DNA from: Omnitrophica bacterium GWA2_52_8
Lineage (GTDB): Bacteria > Omnitrophota > Omnitrophia > Omnitrophales > Aquincolibacteriaceae
Assembly (NCBI GenBank): GCA_001804025.1
Contig: MHFC01000141.1
Span: forward strand, 1,449-9,335
DNA length: 7,887 bases
Direction: 5' to 3'
Positions 1 to 7,120 of the stretch are shown here, one piece after another. Under the pieces are notes generated by a model, which was not told the DNA's origin, did no database searches, and saw nothing but the letters and a program-made list of their open reading frames with translations. The translations under genes and the position numbers were made by a program. Every line of letters starts with the position of its first letter. The stretch's first letter is position 1.

Positions 1-1
1 C

Positions 2-874
2 CACTGGTTCGAACGCTCGGCCTCCCATGGGCGGTCAATGAAAACTTTTTTTTCATTGAGCCGTCAATTGCGTTCGCGGCGATATGATTTGGCTGTGGAT
101 TTTCGGGGTGATTTGAGGCATCTTCTGCTCATGAGGCTGTCGGGAATTCCGTTTCGGGTGGGCTACGGTATCACCGGCGGGAGATTTTTGGCAACGCATT
201 CTTTAGATTACCCGCGTCATGCCCATCAAAGCCAGGTATCCGAAATCCTGCTTACACGCGTGGGGGTTCCCGCTTCTGATGCGCCCCGATCGGTGCGATT
301 TGATTATTCATTGGCTCAGCAGGAGATGACCTTATCAAAATTTCCGTTTTTGGAAGACCGTGCCGTAAAAAAAATCGTGATTCATACGGGTGCCGGATAT
401 CCGTCCAAAAAATGGCCCTTTGAAAAATTCAGGCAAGTCATCAATGAGGTGCTTAACCGGGAACTTGCCGCCGTCATTTTGATCGGCTCCCGAGAGGAGA
501 AGCATGCCAATCCGTTGGAAGAAGCCGCAAACAGAAAGACGTATGATTTGAGGGGGGAATCCGGGCTTGAAGACTTGCCTGTGATTGTGGATTTTTCAAA
601 TTTGTATTTGGGTAATGATTCCGGCCCCGGCCATATTGCGGCCGCGCAAGGAGGGCCGGTTTTAATTCTCTTTAGCGGTGTGAATCGAAGCGAAATCTGG
701 CGGCCTGTGGGACCGGGTGTTAACCTCATCCGCCATGAGGTTCCTTGTTCGCCTTGTGAGATGCCGGTATGCCCGCTTAAGCATCAGGATTGTATGAATA
801 AAATTGAATTAGACGCGGTTATGAATCAAATCACAATCATGCTTTCGGAAAAAAAAGGTCAGCTTCATGTATGA
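2..874 (+). CDS. GT9 heptosyltransferase-like glycosyltransferase, 5' partial
   Basis: Glycosyltransferase family 9 protein of the ADP-heptose:LPS heptosyltransferase type (WaaF/RfaF, WaaC/RfaC), which transfers heptose or a related sugar to the LPS inner core at the cytoplasmic face of the inner membrane. The frame is open to the window edge, and the 12 residues before the ATG at 38 (HWFERSASHGRS) look like family sequence. The family is usually about 340-360 residues, so the true start probably lies upstream and the ATG at 38 is internal. Numbered from that Met: YDLAVDFRGDLRH (16-28) and RVGYGITGG (40-48) are in the N-terminal domain; KKWP (124-127) and NDSGPGHIAAAQG (193-205) are in the nucleotide-sugar-binding C-terminal domain. 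A cysteine cluster, CSPC...C...C (237-252), near the end is common in GT9 proteins. The gene overlaps the next one by 8 bases. The exact donor and acceptor are not determinable. Confidence 0.88.
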   Translation, partial: HWFERSASHGRSMKTFFSLSRQLRSRRYDLAVDFRGDLRHLLLMRLSGIPFRVGYGITGGRFLATHSLDYPRHAHQSQVSEILLTRVGVPASDAPRSVRFDYSLAQQEMTLSKFPFLEDRAVKKIVIHTGAGYPSKKWPFEKFRQVINEVLNRELAAVILIGSREEKHANPLEEAANRKTYDLRGESGLEDLPVIVDFSNLYLGNDSGPGHIAAAQGGPVLILFSGVNRSEIWRPVGPGVNLIRHEVPCSPCEMPVCPLKHQDCMNKIELDAVMNQITIMLSEKKGQLHV

Positions 875-1979
875 TATCGGCATTGACGTGCGGATGCTGC
901 GCCACACGGGGATCGGAACCTATCTGAAGGGGCTCTTGCGTGAGTTGCCGAATCAAAATGAAATCAGCAAAAAACAAATAGCGCTTTTTGGACCGGCTCA
1001 AGCAGGCCGGGTCGGCGAGATCTACCAGTCGATTCATTTTTCCGCTCCCATTTATTCCATTCGAGAGCAAATCACTTATCCCGGCCTCGTGAAACAATGC
1101 CGCTTATGGCATGCGCCGCATTACAACTGCCCGATCCGCAAAGGCAAGTCCAAACTTGTTGTTACGATCCACGACATCATCCACTGGATTTACCGGGACC
1201 CCTGGAAATCACCGTTCAAGGCGGTTTATGCGGAACAAATGAACCGCCGCGCCGTGAAGTGTGCGGATCATATTATTGCCGTGTCTGCATATACGCGGGA
1301 TGATTTAATCCGGCATTTCGGAGCACATAAAGAAAGGATTTCGGTTGTCCATGAAGCTGTCGATGAATTTTATCAAAAAAATGCTTTACCGGAAAGCGAC
1401 CGCGCCAGAATCCTTTTAAAGCTAGGTGTCAATGCCCCCTATTTTTTATATGTAGGCCTGATCAAACCGCACAAGAATGTTTTGGCCCTGGTCAATGCCG
1501 TAAAAAAACTGCGTCGGCAGAATCAAACCAAATCGGCAGTGGTTGTTGTGGGGAAAAAAGATTCCGCGTACGCCGCGAAGCATCAAGAGCTTATGGCGAT
1601 TAAAACGGACAATGATCTCGTTTATCTGCCGTATGTTACGAAAGAACAGCTGAGCGCTCTTTATGCGGGTGCTGTGGCGCTCGTCCACCCCTCGTACTAT
1701 GAGGGATTTGGTTTGACTCTTTTGGAAGCCATGGCGTGCGGGACGCCTGTGCTTGCATCGAATCGCGCATCTATTCCGGAGATTGCCGGTAATGCGGCTC
1801 ATTATTTTAATCCCCTGGACGAAACCGCTCTCTTGCCTGCGCTAATCGCCATTGAAAACGATGAGTCCCTGAGGGCGCAATTAATTGATAACGGAAAAAA
1901 AAGACTTCACGAATTCAGCTGGCAGAAAACGGCCCGGCAAACCAGTGAGATTTATAATCGTGTCCTGGAGGGCTTGTGA
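867..1979 (+). CDS. GT4 family glycosyltransferase (RfaB/MtfB-like)
   Basis: A complete 370-residue GT-B fold, retaining glycosyltransferase of family GT4, expected to add a sugar from a nucleotide donor to a growing LPS or exopolysaccharide chain in the cytoplasm. The N-terminal domain starts IGIDVRML...GIGTYL (4-20), with the glycine-rich acceptor-side loop, and contains VVTIHDIIHW (98-107), typical of this GT4 subgroup. The C-terminal domain has FLYVGLIKPHKN (193-204), which holds the Arg/Lys-type donor phosphate contact region, and the EX7E motif E279-GFGLTLL-E287 followed by AMACGTPV. Length is normal for the family. The ATG at 867 overlaps the end of the GT9 gene; AAAGG at 854-858 with about 8 bases of spacing supports it. 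The stop overlaps the next GTG start. The donor might be mannose, as in mannosyltransferases of this type, but this is inference. Confidence 0.92.
   Translation: MYDIGIDVRMLRHTGIGTYLKGLLRELPNQNEISKKQIALFGPAQAGRVGEIYQSIHFSAPIYSIREQITYPGLVKQCRLWHAPHYNCPIRKGKSKLVVTIHDIIHWIYRDPWKSPFKAVYAEQMNRRAVKCADHIIAVSAYTRDDLIRHFGAHKERISVVHEAVDEFYQKNALPESDRARILLKLGVNAPYFLYVGLIKPHKNVLALVNAVKKLRRQNQTKSAVVVVGKKDSAYAAKHQELMAIKTDNDLVYLPYVTKEQLSALYAGAVALVHPSYYEGFGLTLLEAMACGTPVLASNRASIPEIAGNAAHYFNPLDETALLPALIAIENDESLRAQLIDNGKKRLHEFSWQKTARQTSEIYNRVLEGL
1967..1972 (+). promoter_or_regulatory. Ribosome binding site for the GTG-started GT4 gene
   Basis: GGAGGG lies three bases before the GTG at 1976, inside the end of the upstream gene. 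It supports the GTG start over any later codon, and the encoded N-terminus (MRVALVHDW) fits the family exactly. The spacing is short, so coupling with termination of the preceding gene probably helps initiation. Confidence 0.6.
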
Positions 1980-3079
1980 GGGTTGCCTTGGTTCATGATT
2001 GGCTGATTCATATGCGCGGGGGGGAAAAGGTTTTGGACGCCCTGGCGGAAATGTATCCTGAAGCAGAAATTTATACCCTTTTTTATAACCGGAAACGACT
2101 GAGTCAAAATCTTCAAAAAAAGAAAATAACGGCCTCATGGCTGCAATGGGTGCCGGGAATTCGATTGTTTTACAGGTGGTTTTTACCGGTGCTTCCTTTT
2201 GTTGTCCGCAGCCTGAAACTAAAGGCGGCCGATCTTGTTCTGTCGAGTTCGCATTGTGTCGCCAAGGGCGTCAGACTTCCCGGCGGGGCCCGTCATATTT
2301 GCTATTGCCATGCGCCGATGCGTTATGCCTGGGGATTTGAGAATGAATACTTCTCCTCTTTTTTGCCGCCGTTCAGGGGGCTTATCCGTTATATCCTGAA
2401 AAGATTGCGGCGGTGGGACACAGACGTCAATGCTTCAGTGCATAAATTTGTAAGCAATTCAGAAAATATTCGAAAAAAGATTGAAAAGTGCTACGGACGA
2501 ACGGCAACCGTCGTTTATCCGCCGCTTGATTATCAATATTTTCAAAATCCCGCGGCCGGTCACCGGGATTATTACTTGGTTGTATCCGCGTTTGTTCCTT
2601 ACAAACGAATCGACATTGTGATTGATGCGTTTAACCGGCTTGACCGAAAACTTATGATTATCGGATCCGGGCCGCTTGCGTCACGTTATGAACAAATGAG
2701 GAAGAGTTCTAATATTTCTTTCGTCGGAAATGTAAGCGGCGAGCAGTTAAAAGCGCTTTACGCAGGTGCGAAGGCACTTATTTTTCCGACGGATGAAGAT
2801 TTTGGAATTGTTCCGCTTGAAGCTCAAGCGTGCGGAACACCCGTCATCGCGTTAGGCCGGGGCGGGGCGCTTGAAAGCGTCAAAACGGGGCTTTTTTTTA
2901 TGACCCAGAAGGAAGACGCCGTTAGAAAAGCTGTGCTTGAGTTTGAAGCTCAAAAATGGGATTATCAAACGATATCGATGAAGGTTGAAATGTTTTCCAA
3001 AATACACTTTCAGGAATCCATGCGCCTTGTGATTGATGCCGAGATGTCTGCCGGACACGAAACTTATGTCGCCTCATAA
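1976..3079 (+). CDS. GT4 family glycosyltransferase (WbaZ-like)
   Basis: A complete 367-residue GT4 transferase of a subgroup different from its upstream neighbour. It resembles WbaZ-type mannosyltransferases of O-antigen and exopolysaccharide clusters. Visible features are VALVHDWLIHMRGGEKVL (3-20), the N-terminal nucleotide-fold strand and GGEK loop; the ICYCHAPMRYAWG segment (108-120), characteristic of this subgroup; LVVSAFVPYKRID (201-213); and the EX7E motif E274-DFGIVPL-E282, followed by AQACGTPVIALGRGG. The start is a GTG whose last two bases are shared with the TGA stop of the previous gene (GTGA), preceded by GGAGGG at 1967-1972, which suggests translational coupling. The 3' end overlaps the next gene by 14 bases. 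Family assignment is firm; sugar specificity is inferred only from resemblance. Confidence 0.92.
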   Translation: MRVALVHDWLIHMRGGEKVLDALAEMYPEAEIYTLFYNRKRLSQNLQKKKITASWLQWVPGIRLFYRWFLPVLPFVVRSLKLKAADLVLSSSHCVAKGVRLPGGARHICYCHAPMRYAWGFENEYFSSFLPPFRGLIRYILKRLRRWDTDVNASVHKFVSNSENIRKKIEKCYGRTATVVYPPLDYQYFQNPAAGHRDYYLVVSAFVPYKRIDIVIDAFNRLDRKLMIIGSGPLASRYEQMRKSSNISFVGNVSGEQLKALYAGAKALIFPTDEDFGIVPLEAQACGTPVIALGRGGALESVKTGLFFMTQKEDAVRKAVLEFEAQKWDYQTISMKVEMFSKIHFQESMRLVIDAEMSAGHETYVAS

Positions 3080-4472
3080 AAGACAAATTAAATTTACTTA
3101 TGTGACGATGATGGCGGACCTGATTGCGGTGCTTGGCAGTGTCGCGGCCTCGTATGTCCTTCGTTTTTTCTATCTTGATTATGCTTTTATGCCGGTGCCT
3201 GAAAATGCACCGTTTGCGGCCTATGCAAAAGCCGTATTTGTTGTGGTGCCGGTTTATTTCGTCTTTCTCAAGGCCTATGGGCTTTATAACCCGCATCGCA
3301 GGGTTCGGCGCATTGAAGAAATATTCATTGTTTTTAAAGCGGCAAGTTTCTCGATCCTTGTGTTAATGGCATGTACCTTCTTTTATAGGGGATTCACCTA
3401 TTCACGTGTTTATCTTGTGATCTTATGGGTTTTATCCTCCGTGCTGCTGAGCATGGCCCGCTATCTGGTCATTCAACTCGAGTATAAACGCCGGATCAAA
3501 GATAAAAACAAGATTAAAGTCCTCTTGGTCGGGGGAAACCGTAATTCGCGGCAAATTATTCAATGGGCGAATCTCAACCCGCATTACGGCCATCAAATTA
3601 TCGGAGTCCTGGTTCGTGACGCGGATCTCGTGGGGAAACATCTGGAGGATATTTCCATCCTGGGCGTGTCGGACCAGGCGCTTAATTTTATCAGCCATCT
3701 CAAACCCGATCAGGTGATTTTACTGGACCCTAATTTTCCCCACGCACAAATTGCCGATTTGGTGGCGCACTGCGAGGATCTTTTTATTGATTTTAAGCTG
3801 GCTCCCGATCTTTATGGCATCATGTCGCACAATGTCAATATTGAGTATATGAGTTCCGTGCCGCTGATCGGGTTCCGCGATTTACCGTTGGATGATGTGT
3901 GGAACCGTTTTGTCAAAAGGCTTTGCGACATCGTGATGTCGAGCGCATGCCTGCTATTCGCCGCGCCGCTGTGCGTTCTGATCGTCATTGCGATTAAGCT
4001 CGAAAGTCCCGGGCCGATTTTGTTTCGCCAAAAAAGAATGGGAAGAAACCAGGTCATCTTTAATTTGCTGAAATTCCGGACGATGCGTCCTGATGCGGAA
4101 AAGGAGTCCGGTCCCGTTTGGGCCAAGGCCAATGATTCCCGAAGGACCCGGATCGGCACGCTCTTGCGGCGGTGGAACCTTGATGAATTGCCGCAGTTAT
4201 TTAATGTGTTGCGAGGGGATATGAGTTTTGTGGGACCGCGTCCGGAGAGGCCCCATTTTATCGAACAATTCCGGGATGAAGTTCCGCGGTACATGGCGCG
4301 CCATAAAATCAAATCGGGGCTCACAGGATGGGCGCAGGTCAACGGGCTTAGGGGCAACACCTCGATTCAAGAGCGTCTCAAGTATGACTTGTACTATATG
4401 GAAAATTGGTCGCTTTTGTTTGATCTTGAAATTATATTTATGACGGTTTTTGCATTTAAAAACGCTTATTAA
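3066..4472 (+). CDS. Undecaprenyl-phosphate sugar phosphotransferase (WcaJ/WbaP-like, polyprenyl glycosylphosphotransferase)
   Basis: A 468-residue membrane enzyme that transfers a hexose-1-phosphate from a nucleotide sugar to undecaprenyl phosphate, the first step of lipid-linked glycan synthesis (exopolysaccharide, capsule, colanic acid or O-antigen). Four hydrophobic helices lie near residues 11-35, 52-72, 86-106 and 113-133. A Rossmann-like CoA_binding_3 region follows (about 148-260, with VLLVGGNRNSRQI). The C-terminal bacterial sugar transferase domain (about 281-468) has a fifth hydrophobic segment with the conserved helix-breaking Pro (P301), SPGP (314-317), KFRTM (336-340), the catalytic Asp-Glu pair in LDELPQLFNV (D373, E374), GDMSFVGPRPE (384-394), GLTGWAQVNG (418-427) and YDLYYMENWS (440-449). 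The frame is open back to a TTG at 3033 and ATG at 3036, but the ATG at 3066 gives the family-like N-terminus. No clear Shine-Dalgarno is visible, so translation is probably coupled. The sugar is unknown; glucose or galactose phosphate is usual. Confidence 0.93.
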   Translation: MSPHKRQIKFTYVTMMADLIAVLGSVAASYVLRFFYLDYAFMPVPENAPFAAYAKAVFVVVPVYFVFLKAYGLYNPHRRVRRIEEIFIVFKAASFSILVLMACTFFYRGFTYSRVYLVILWVLSSVLLSMARYLVIQLEYKRRIKDKNKIKVLLVGGNRNSRQIIQWANLNPHYGHQIIGVLVRDADLVGKHLEDISILGVSDQALNFISHLKPDQVILLDPNFPHAQIADLVAHCEDLFIDFKLAPDLYGIMSHNVNIEYMSSVPLIGFRDLPLDDVWNRFVKRLCDIVMSSACLLFAAPLCVLIVIAIKLESPGPILFRQKRMGRNQVIFNLLKFRTMRPDAEKESGPVWAKANDSRRTRIGTLLRRWNLDELPQLFNVLRGDMSFVGPRPERPHFIEQFRDEVPRYMARHKIKSGLTGWAQVNGLRGNTSIQERLKYDLYYMENWSLLFDLEIIFMTVFAFKNAY

Positions 4473-4476
4473 GGGG
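4472..4476 (+). promoter_or_regulatory. Ribosome binding site for the GT2 gene
   Basis: AGGGG begins at the last base of the preceding TAA stop and sits seven bases before the ATG at 4484. That spacing favours the ATG at 4484 over the TTG at 4478, which would lie only one base after the site. Confidence 0.65.
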
Positions 4477-4483
4477 ATTGATC

Positions 4484-5272
4484 ATGGAAAAAGTTCCGGT
4501 CACGGTTGCAGTCATCGCAAAAAATGAGGAAAAAAGGCTGGATGAATGCCTTCTCAGTGTCTCAAACTGGGCAGCGGAAATTGTTGTGGTTGATGATGCG
4601 AGCACTGACCGGACTTCTGAAATTGCCCGGAAGTATACAAGCCGCGTCCTTCAGCGGACGATGGATATTGAAGGCCGGCAGCGGAATTTTGCGTATGCGC
4701 AATCCTCCCAGCCATGGGTCCTGAGTCTCGATGCCGACGAGCGGGTTACGCCGGGTTTGGCCGAAGAAATAAGGACCGCATTAGCGCAGGCGCCTCAAGA
4801 GGTTGTTTGTTTCGCCATTCCCATCAAAACGTTTATCGGAAAACAGTGGATTCAGGGCGCGGGATATTATCCCGCTTCGAAAACGCGCCTGTTCCGCTCC
4901 GGAAAGTTCAAATATGAAGAAGCGCGAGTGCATCCGAGAGCCCTTTATGAAGGTAAATGCAACCAGCTAAAGGGGGACATCCTGCATTATTCCTGCGAAA
5001 ATCTCGAACAATGGCTGCATAAATTCAACCGGGAAACCACGCTGGAAGCCGAAAAGTGGATTCTGGACGGGCGGCGCGTCAGCATGTTCTCCTGTTTAAG
5101 AAAATCAGTCGACAGGTTTTTAAAAAATTATTTTTTGAAAGAGGGGTGGAAGTTCGGATTTTGGGGATACACCATGTCCGTATTTCACGGTCTCTACCAA
5201 CTTCTCAGCTATGCAAAATACCGTGAAGCCCTTCAGAAAAGATCCGCGCCGAGTCCATCAGCGACCTCATGA
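4484..5272 (+). CDS. GT2 family glycosyltransferase (WaaE/KdtX-like)
   Basis: A complete 262-residue GT-A fold, inverting glycosyltransferase resembling WaaE/KdtX, LPS core beta-glucosyltransferases of enterobacteria. It would act at the cytoplasmic face of the inner membrane on LPS core or a lipid-linked oligosaccharide. Visible features are VAVIAKNEEKRLDECL (8-23), the donor-binding strand; IVVVDDASTDRT (33-44), with Asp pair D37/D38; RQRNFA (65-70); and WVLSLDADERV (78-88), whose DAD (83-85) is the metal-binding DXD-type motif. The C-terminal part, with FLKNYFLKEGWKFGFWGY (212-229) and a hydrophobic stretch up to about 243, matches the membrane-associated tail of WaaE-like proteins. The ATG at 4484 is chosen over a TTG at 4478 because of the AGGGG site at 4472-4476. 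The stop overlaps the next start as ATGA. Glucose is the likeliest donor by family, but this is unproven. Confidence 0.92.
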   Translation: MEKVPVTVAVIAKNEEKRLDECLLSVSNWAAEIVVVDDASTDRTSEIARKYTSRVLQRTMDIEGRQRNFAYAQSSQPWVLSLDADERVTPGLAEEIRTALAQAPQEVVCFAIPIKTFIGKQWIQGAGYYPASKTRLFRSGKFKYEEARVHPRALYEGKCNQLKGDILHYSCENLEQWLHKFNRETTLEAEKWILDGRRVSMFSCLRKSVDRFLKNYFLKEGWKFGFWGYTMSVFHGLYQLLSYAKYREALQKRSAPSPSATS

Positions 5273-6402
5273 AAGTATTCATTTTTCATGCTAATGCCGG
5301 GCACGGGCATAAGAAAGTAGCCGAAGTTATCGAGCAAGCTTTCCGGCGGGAAGACCCCGCCAAATTTCAAGTCTCGGTTTTTGACGCTCTTGATTTTACA
5401 CCGGGTTTCTTTAAGAAAATTTATCCGGCCATTTACTACTATGCCGTCAAATATTTTCCGGGCGTTTGGGGGTTTTTTTATGAACTCTTGGATTTGCCGC
5501 TTGTTTACCATATCCTCCGTCCCCTGAGGTCTCTCCACAACCGCATCATGGGCTCGAAGCTTCTTGCCTATATTGCCGGTGAGCAGCCTGACGCGGTTAT
5601 TTGCACGCATTTTCTTTCTGCGGAGCTTATCGCTTCGGCTAAACGGCGGAGAGCCGCCGACACGATGCTTTTCACTGTGATCACGGATTTTTATCCGCAT
5701 TCTTTTTGGGTAAATGAGGGAACTGACCGCTATCGCGTCATGAGTGAAGAAGGCGCTGCCGACCTGCGGAAGCGCGGTGTGCCGGACTCACTTATCGATG
5801 CCGGCGGCATTCCTGTCGGGTCCATGTTTTGTCCAAAAAACCGGAGACGTGAAGTGCTCACACGGCATGCGTTAAATCCAAACACAATGACGATACTGCT
5901 CACCAGCGGCAGCTTCGGTCTCGGCCCGCAGGAAGCGGTTTTGGACGCTCTTGCCCCGTTTAAAGATAATCTGCAATGTTTGGCCGTTTGCGGCAATAAT
6001 CAACCCTTGTTTGAAAGATTAAAGGCCAGAACATTTCCATATCCGGTGCGCGTGTTCGGCTTTGTCGATTTTATGGCAGATTTGATGGATGCTTCTGATT
6101 TGATGATTGCAAAACCCGGAGGGGCCACGACGTGCGAGAGTCTCTCGATCGGCATACCACTGGTGACCATGGAGCCGATTCCCGGGCAAGAATCACGGAA
6201 TGCACGCTTGCTGAAAATCCGCCGGACAGGCTACGAGATTCATAAGCCGGAGGACATAGGCCCCATCATACAGCAAATCCGTACGGACCCGAACGAATTG
6301 ACAAAAAAAAGGGAAAACATAAAACAATTGGCCAAACCGGAGGCAGCGCAAGCGCTTATCCGGATGGTCCTGGAGATCGCCGCCGATGGTCATCAAAAGT
6401 AA
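5269..6402 (+). CDS. MGDG synthase/UgtP-type GT28 glycosyltransferase
   Basis: A 377-residue GT-B protein combining an MGDG_synth-type N-terminal domain with a GT28 C-terminal domain, as in plant monogalactosyldiacylglycerol synthase and Bacillus UgtP. Known members use UDP-galactose or UDP-glucose to glycosylate diacylglycerol at the membrane. Visible features are HANAGHGHKKVAEVI (7-21), the acceptor-side GHGH loop; a hydrophobic and aromatic stretch (about 46-85) suited to membrane docking; VITDFYPHSFWV (137-148); GGIPVGSMF (179-187); LLTSGSFGLG (210-219); and the donor site KPGGATTCESLSIGIPLV (282-299), then PIPGQE (303-308), all standard family positions. The length is normal. The ATG overlaps the upstream stop (ATGA), with no clear Shine-Dalgarno, so translation is probably coupled; the 3' end overlaps the UDG gene by 17 bases. 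MurG is a relative but fits less well. The lipid acceptor and sugar are not known. Confidence 0.88.
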   Translation: MKVFIFHANAGHGHKKVAEVIEQAFRREDPAKFQVSVFDALDFTPGFFKKIYPAIYYYAVKYFPGVWGFFYELLDLPLVYHILRPLRSLHNRIMGSKLLAYIAGEQPDAVICTHFLSAELIASAKRRRAADTMLFTVITDFYPHSFWVNEGTDRYRVMSEEGAADLRKRGVPDSLIDAGGIPVGSMFCPKNRRREVLTRHALNPNTMTILLTSGSFGLGPQEAVLDALAPFKDNLQCLAVCGNNQPLFERLKARTFPYPVRVFGFVDFMADLMDASDLMIAKPGGATTCESLSIGIPLVTMEPIPGQESRNARLLKIRRTGYEIHKPEDIGPIIQQIRTDPNELTKKRENIKQLAKPEAAQALIRMVLEIAADGHQK

Positions 6403-7111
6403 AGATAAAAGCCTATTCATCAAATCGCTTAAAGAAAACGGGGTCGACAGCATTTATATTCCAAAGAGCCGATCGGGTGGTGTCGGGGCGGAAGCCGTAT
6501 ACGCGCCGGTAAATGCAGCCCCCCAAGGCGGTCAAAGCAAAAAAATTGAGTTATTGCTGAAACTGCGGGAAGAGGCCGTGAAGTGCACGCTATGTCACGA
6601 GCTTGCCAGTACCCGGAAAAATGTGGTTTTTGGTTCCGGCAATGCCAAGGCGCGCCTAATGTTTGTCGGAGAAGCGCCGGGCCGCGATGAAGATGAGCAG
6701 GGCCTTCCGTTTGTCGGGCGCGCGGGACAGTTGTTGACCAAAATTATTGAATCGGCGGGACTGTCCCGGGAGCAGGTTTTTATCGCCAATACGCTGAAAT
6801 GCCGGCCTCCCAAAAATCGGCCGCCCGAGCCGGAGGAAGTCGCCAATTGCGGGTCTTTTTTAACCAGACAAATTCAAATCATCAACCCTGAAATTATTTG
6901 TGCCCTCGGAACCTTTGCGTCTCAGGCATTGCTGAAATCTACTCTTCCCATTTCACAGCTGCGCGGCAAGTTTACACTGCTGAATGGAATCAAAATTATC
7001 TGCACTTTTCACCCCGCGTACTTGTTGCGCAATCCCAATGAGAAACGAAAGGTATGGGAAGATATGATAAAAATCAAGCAAGAGCTTGCTAAGGACAACC
7101 CAAAGTCGTGA
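6386..7111 (+). CDS. Family 4 uracil-DNA glycosylase (iron-sulfur type)
   Basis: A 241-residue uracil-DNA glycosylase of family 4 (UDGa type, like Thermus TTUDGA), which removes uracil from DNA to start base excision repair. Residues 1-55 are a poorly conserved, Lys/Gly-rich leader; the domain begins near 55. The four cysteines expected to hold a 4Fe-4S cluster are C67 and C70 (CTLC), C139 (KCR) and C155. The uracil-pocket motif GEAPGRDEDEQGLPFVGRAG spans 95-114, and the second conserved motif, HPAYLLRNP, spans 209-217. NTLKCRPPKNRPP (134-147) is also typical. The ATG at 6386 overlaps the GT28 gene by 17 bases and has GGAG at 6372-6375 upstream. A later start is possible, since the leader is not needed for the fold. 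Its place after six envelope-glycan genes has no obvious functional link. Confidence 0.94.
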   Translation: MVIKSKDKSLFIKSLKENGVDSIYIPKSRSGGVGAEAVYAPVNAAPQGGQSKKIELLLKLREEAVKCTLCHELASTRKNVVFGSGNAKARLMFVGEAPGRDEDEQGLPFVGRAGQLLTKIIESAGLSREQVFIANTLKCRPPKNRPPEPEEVANCGSFLTRQIQIINPEIICALGTFASQALLKSTLPISQLRGKFTLLNGIKIICTFHPAYLLRNPNEKRKVWEDMIKIKQELAKDNPKS

Positions 7112-7115
7112 GGAG
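7110..7115 (+). promoter_or_regulatory. Ribosome binding site for priA
   Basis: GAGGAG overlaps the TGA stop of the UDG gene (7109-7111) and lies five bases before the ATG at 7121. It is the strongest such site in the window and favours the ATG at 7121 over an internal GTG at 7202. Confidence 0.7.
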
Positions 7116-7120
7116 TTTTA

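Noticed and set aside
746..795. Cysteine cluster at the end of the GT9 protein, first considered as a metal-binding addition
   Set aside because: A C-X2-C...C...C pattern near the C-terminus is common in GT9 heptosyltransferase-like proteins, so it is not unusual here.
991..1013. Imperfect inverted repeat (GACCGGC ... GCCGGGTC) that could form a hairpin
   Set aside because: It lies inside the coding sequence of the first GT4 gene, has an unpaired base in the stem and no T-run after it, so it is not a credible terminator or regulatory site.
2891..2898. T homopolymer run in the second GT4 gene, with similar A runs near 849-856 and 6302-6309
   Set aside because: Such runs can cause polymerase slippage or phase variation, but the reading frame is intact across each and the encoded proteins match their families on both sides, so there is no sign of a frameshift or switch.
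3812..4360. A 182-codon open frame on the minus strand
   Set aside because: It lies fully opposite the conserved catalytic domain of the sugar phosphotransferase, and its translation shows no recognisable domain; it is a shadow of the + strand gene.
4473..4483. Intergenic gap considered for a terminator or promoter
   Set aside because: Only 11 bases separate the two genes and they contain the ribosome binding site; there is no room for either element.
5233..5700. A 155-codon open frame on the minus strand
   Set aside because: It is antisense to the well-supported GT2 and GT28 genes, and its sequence is basic and low in recognisable motifs.
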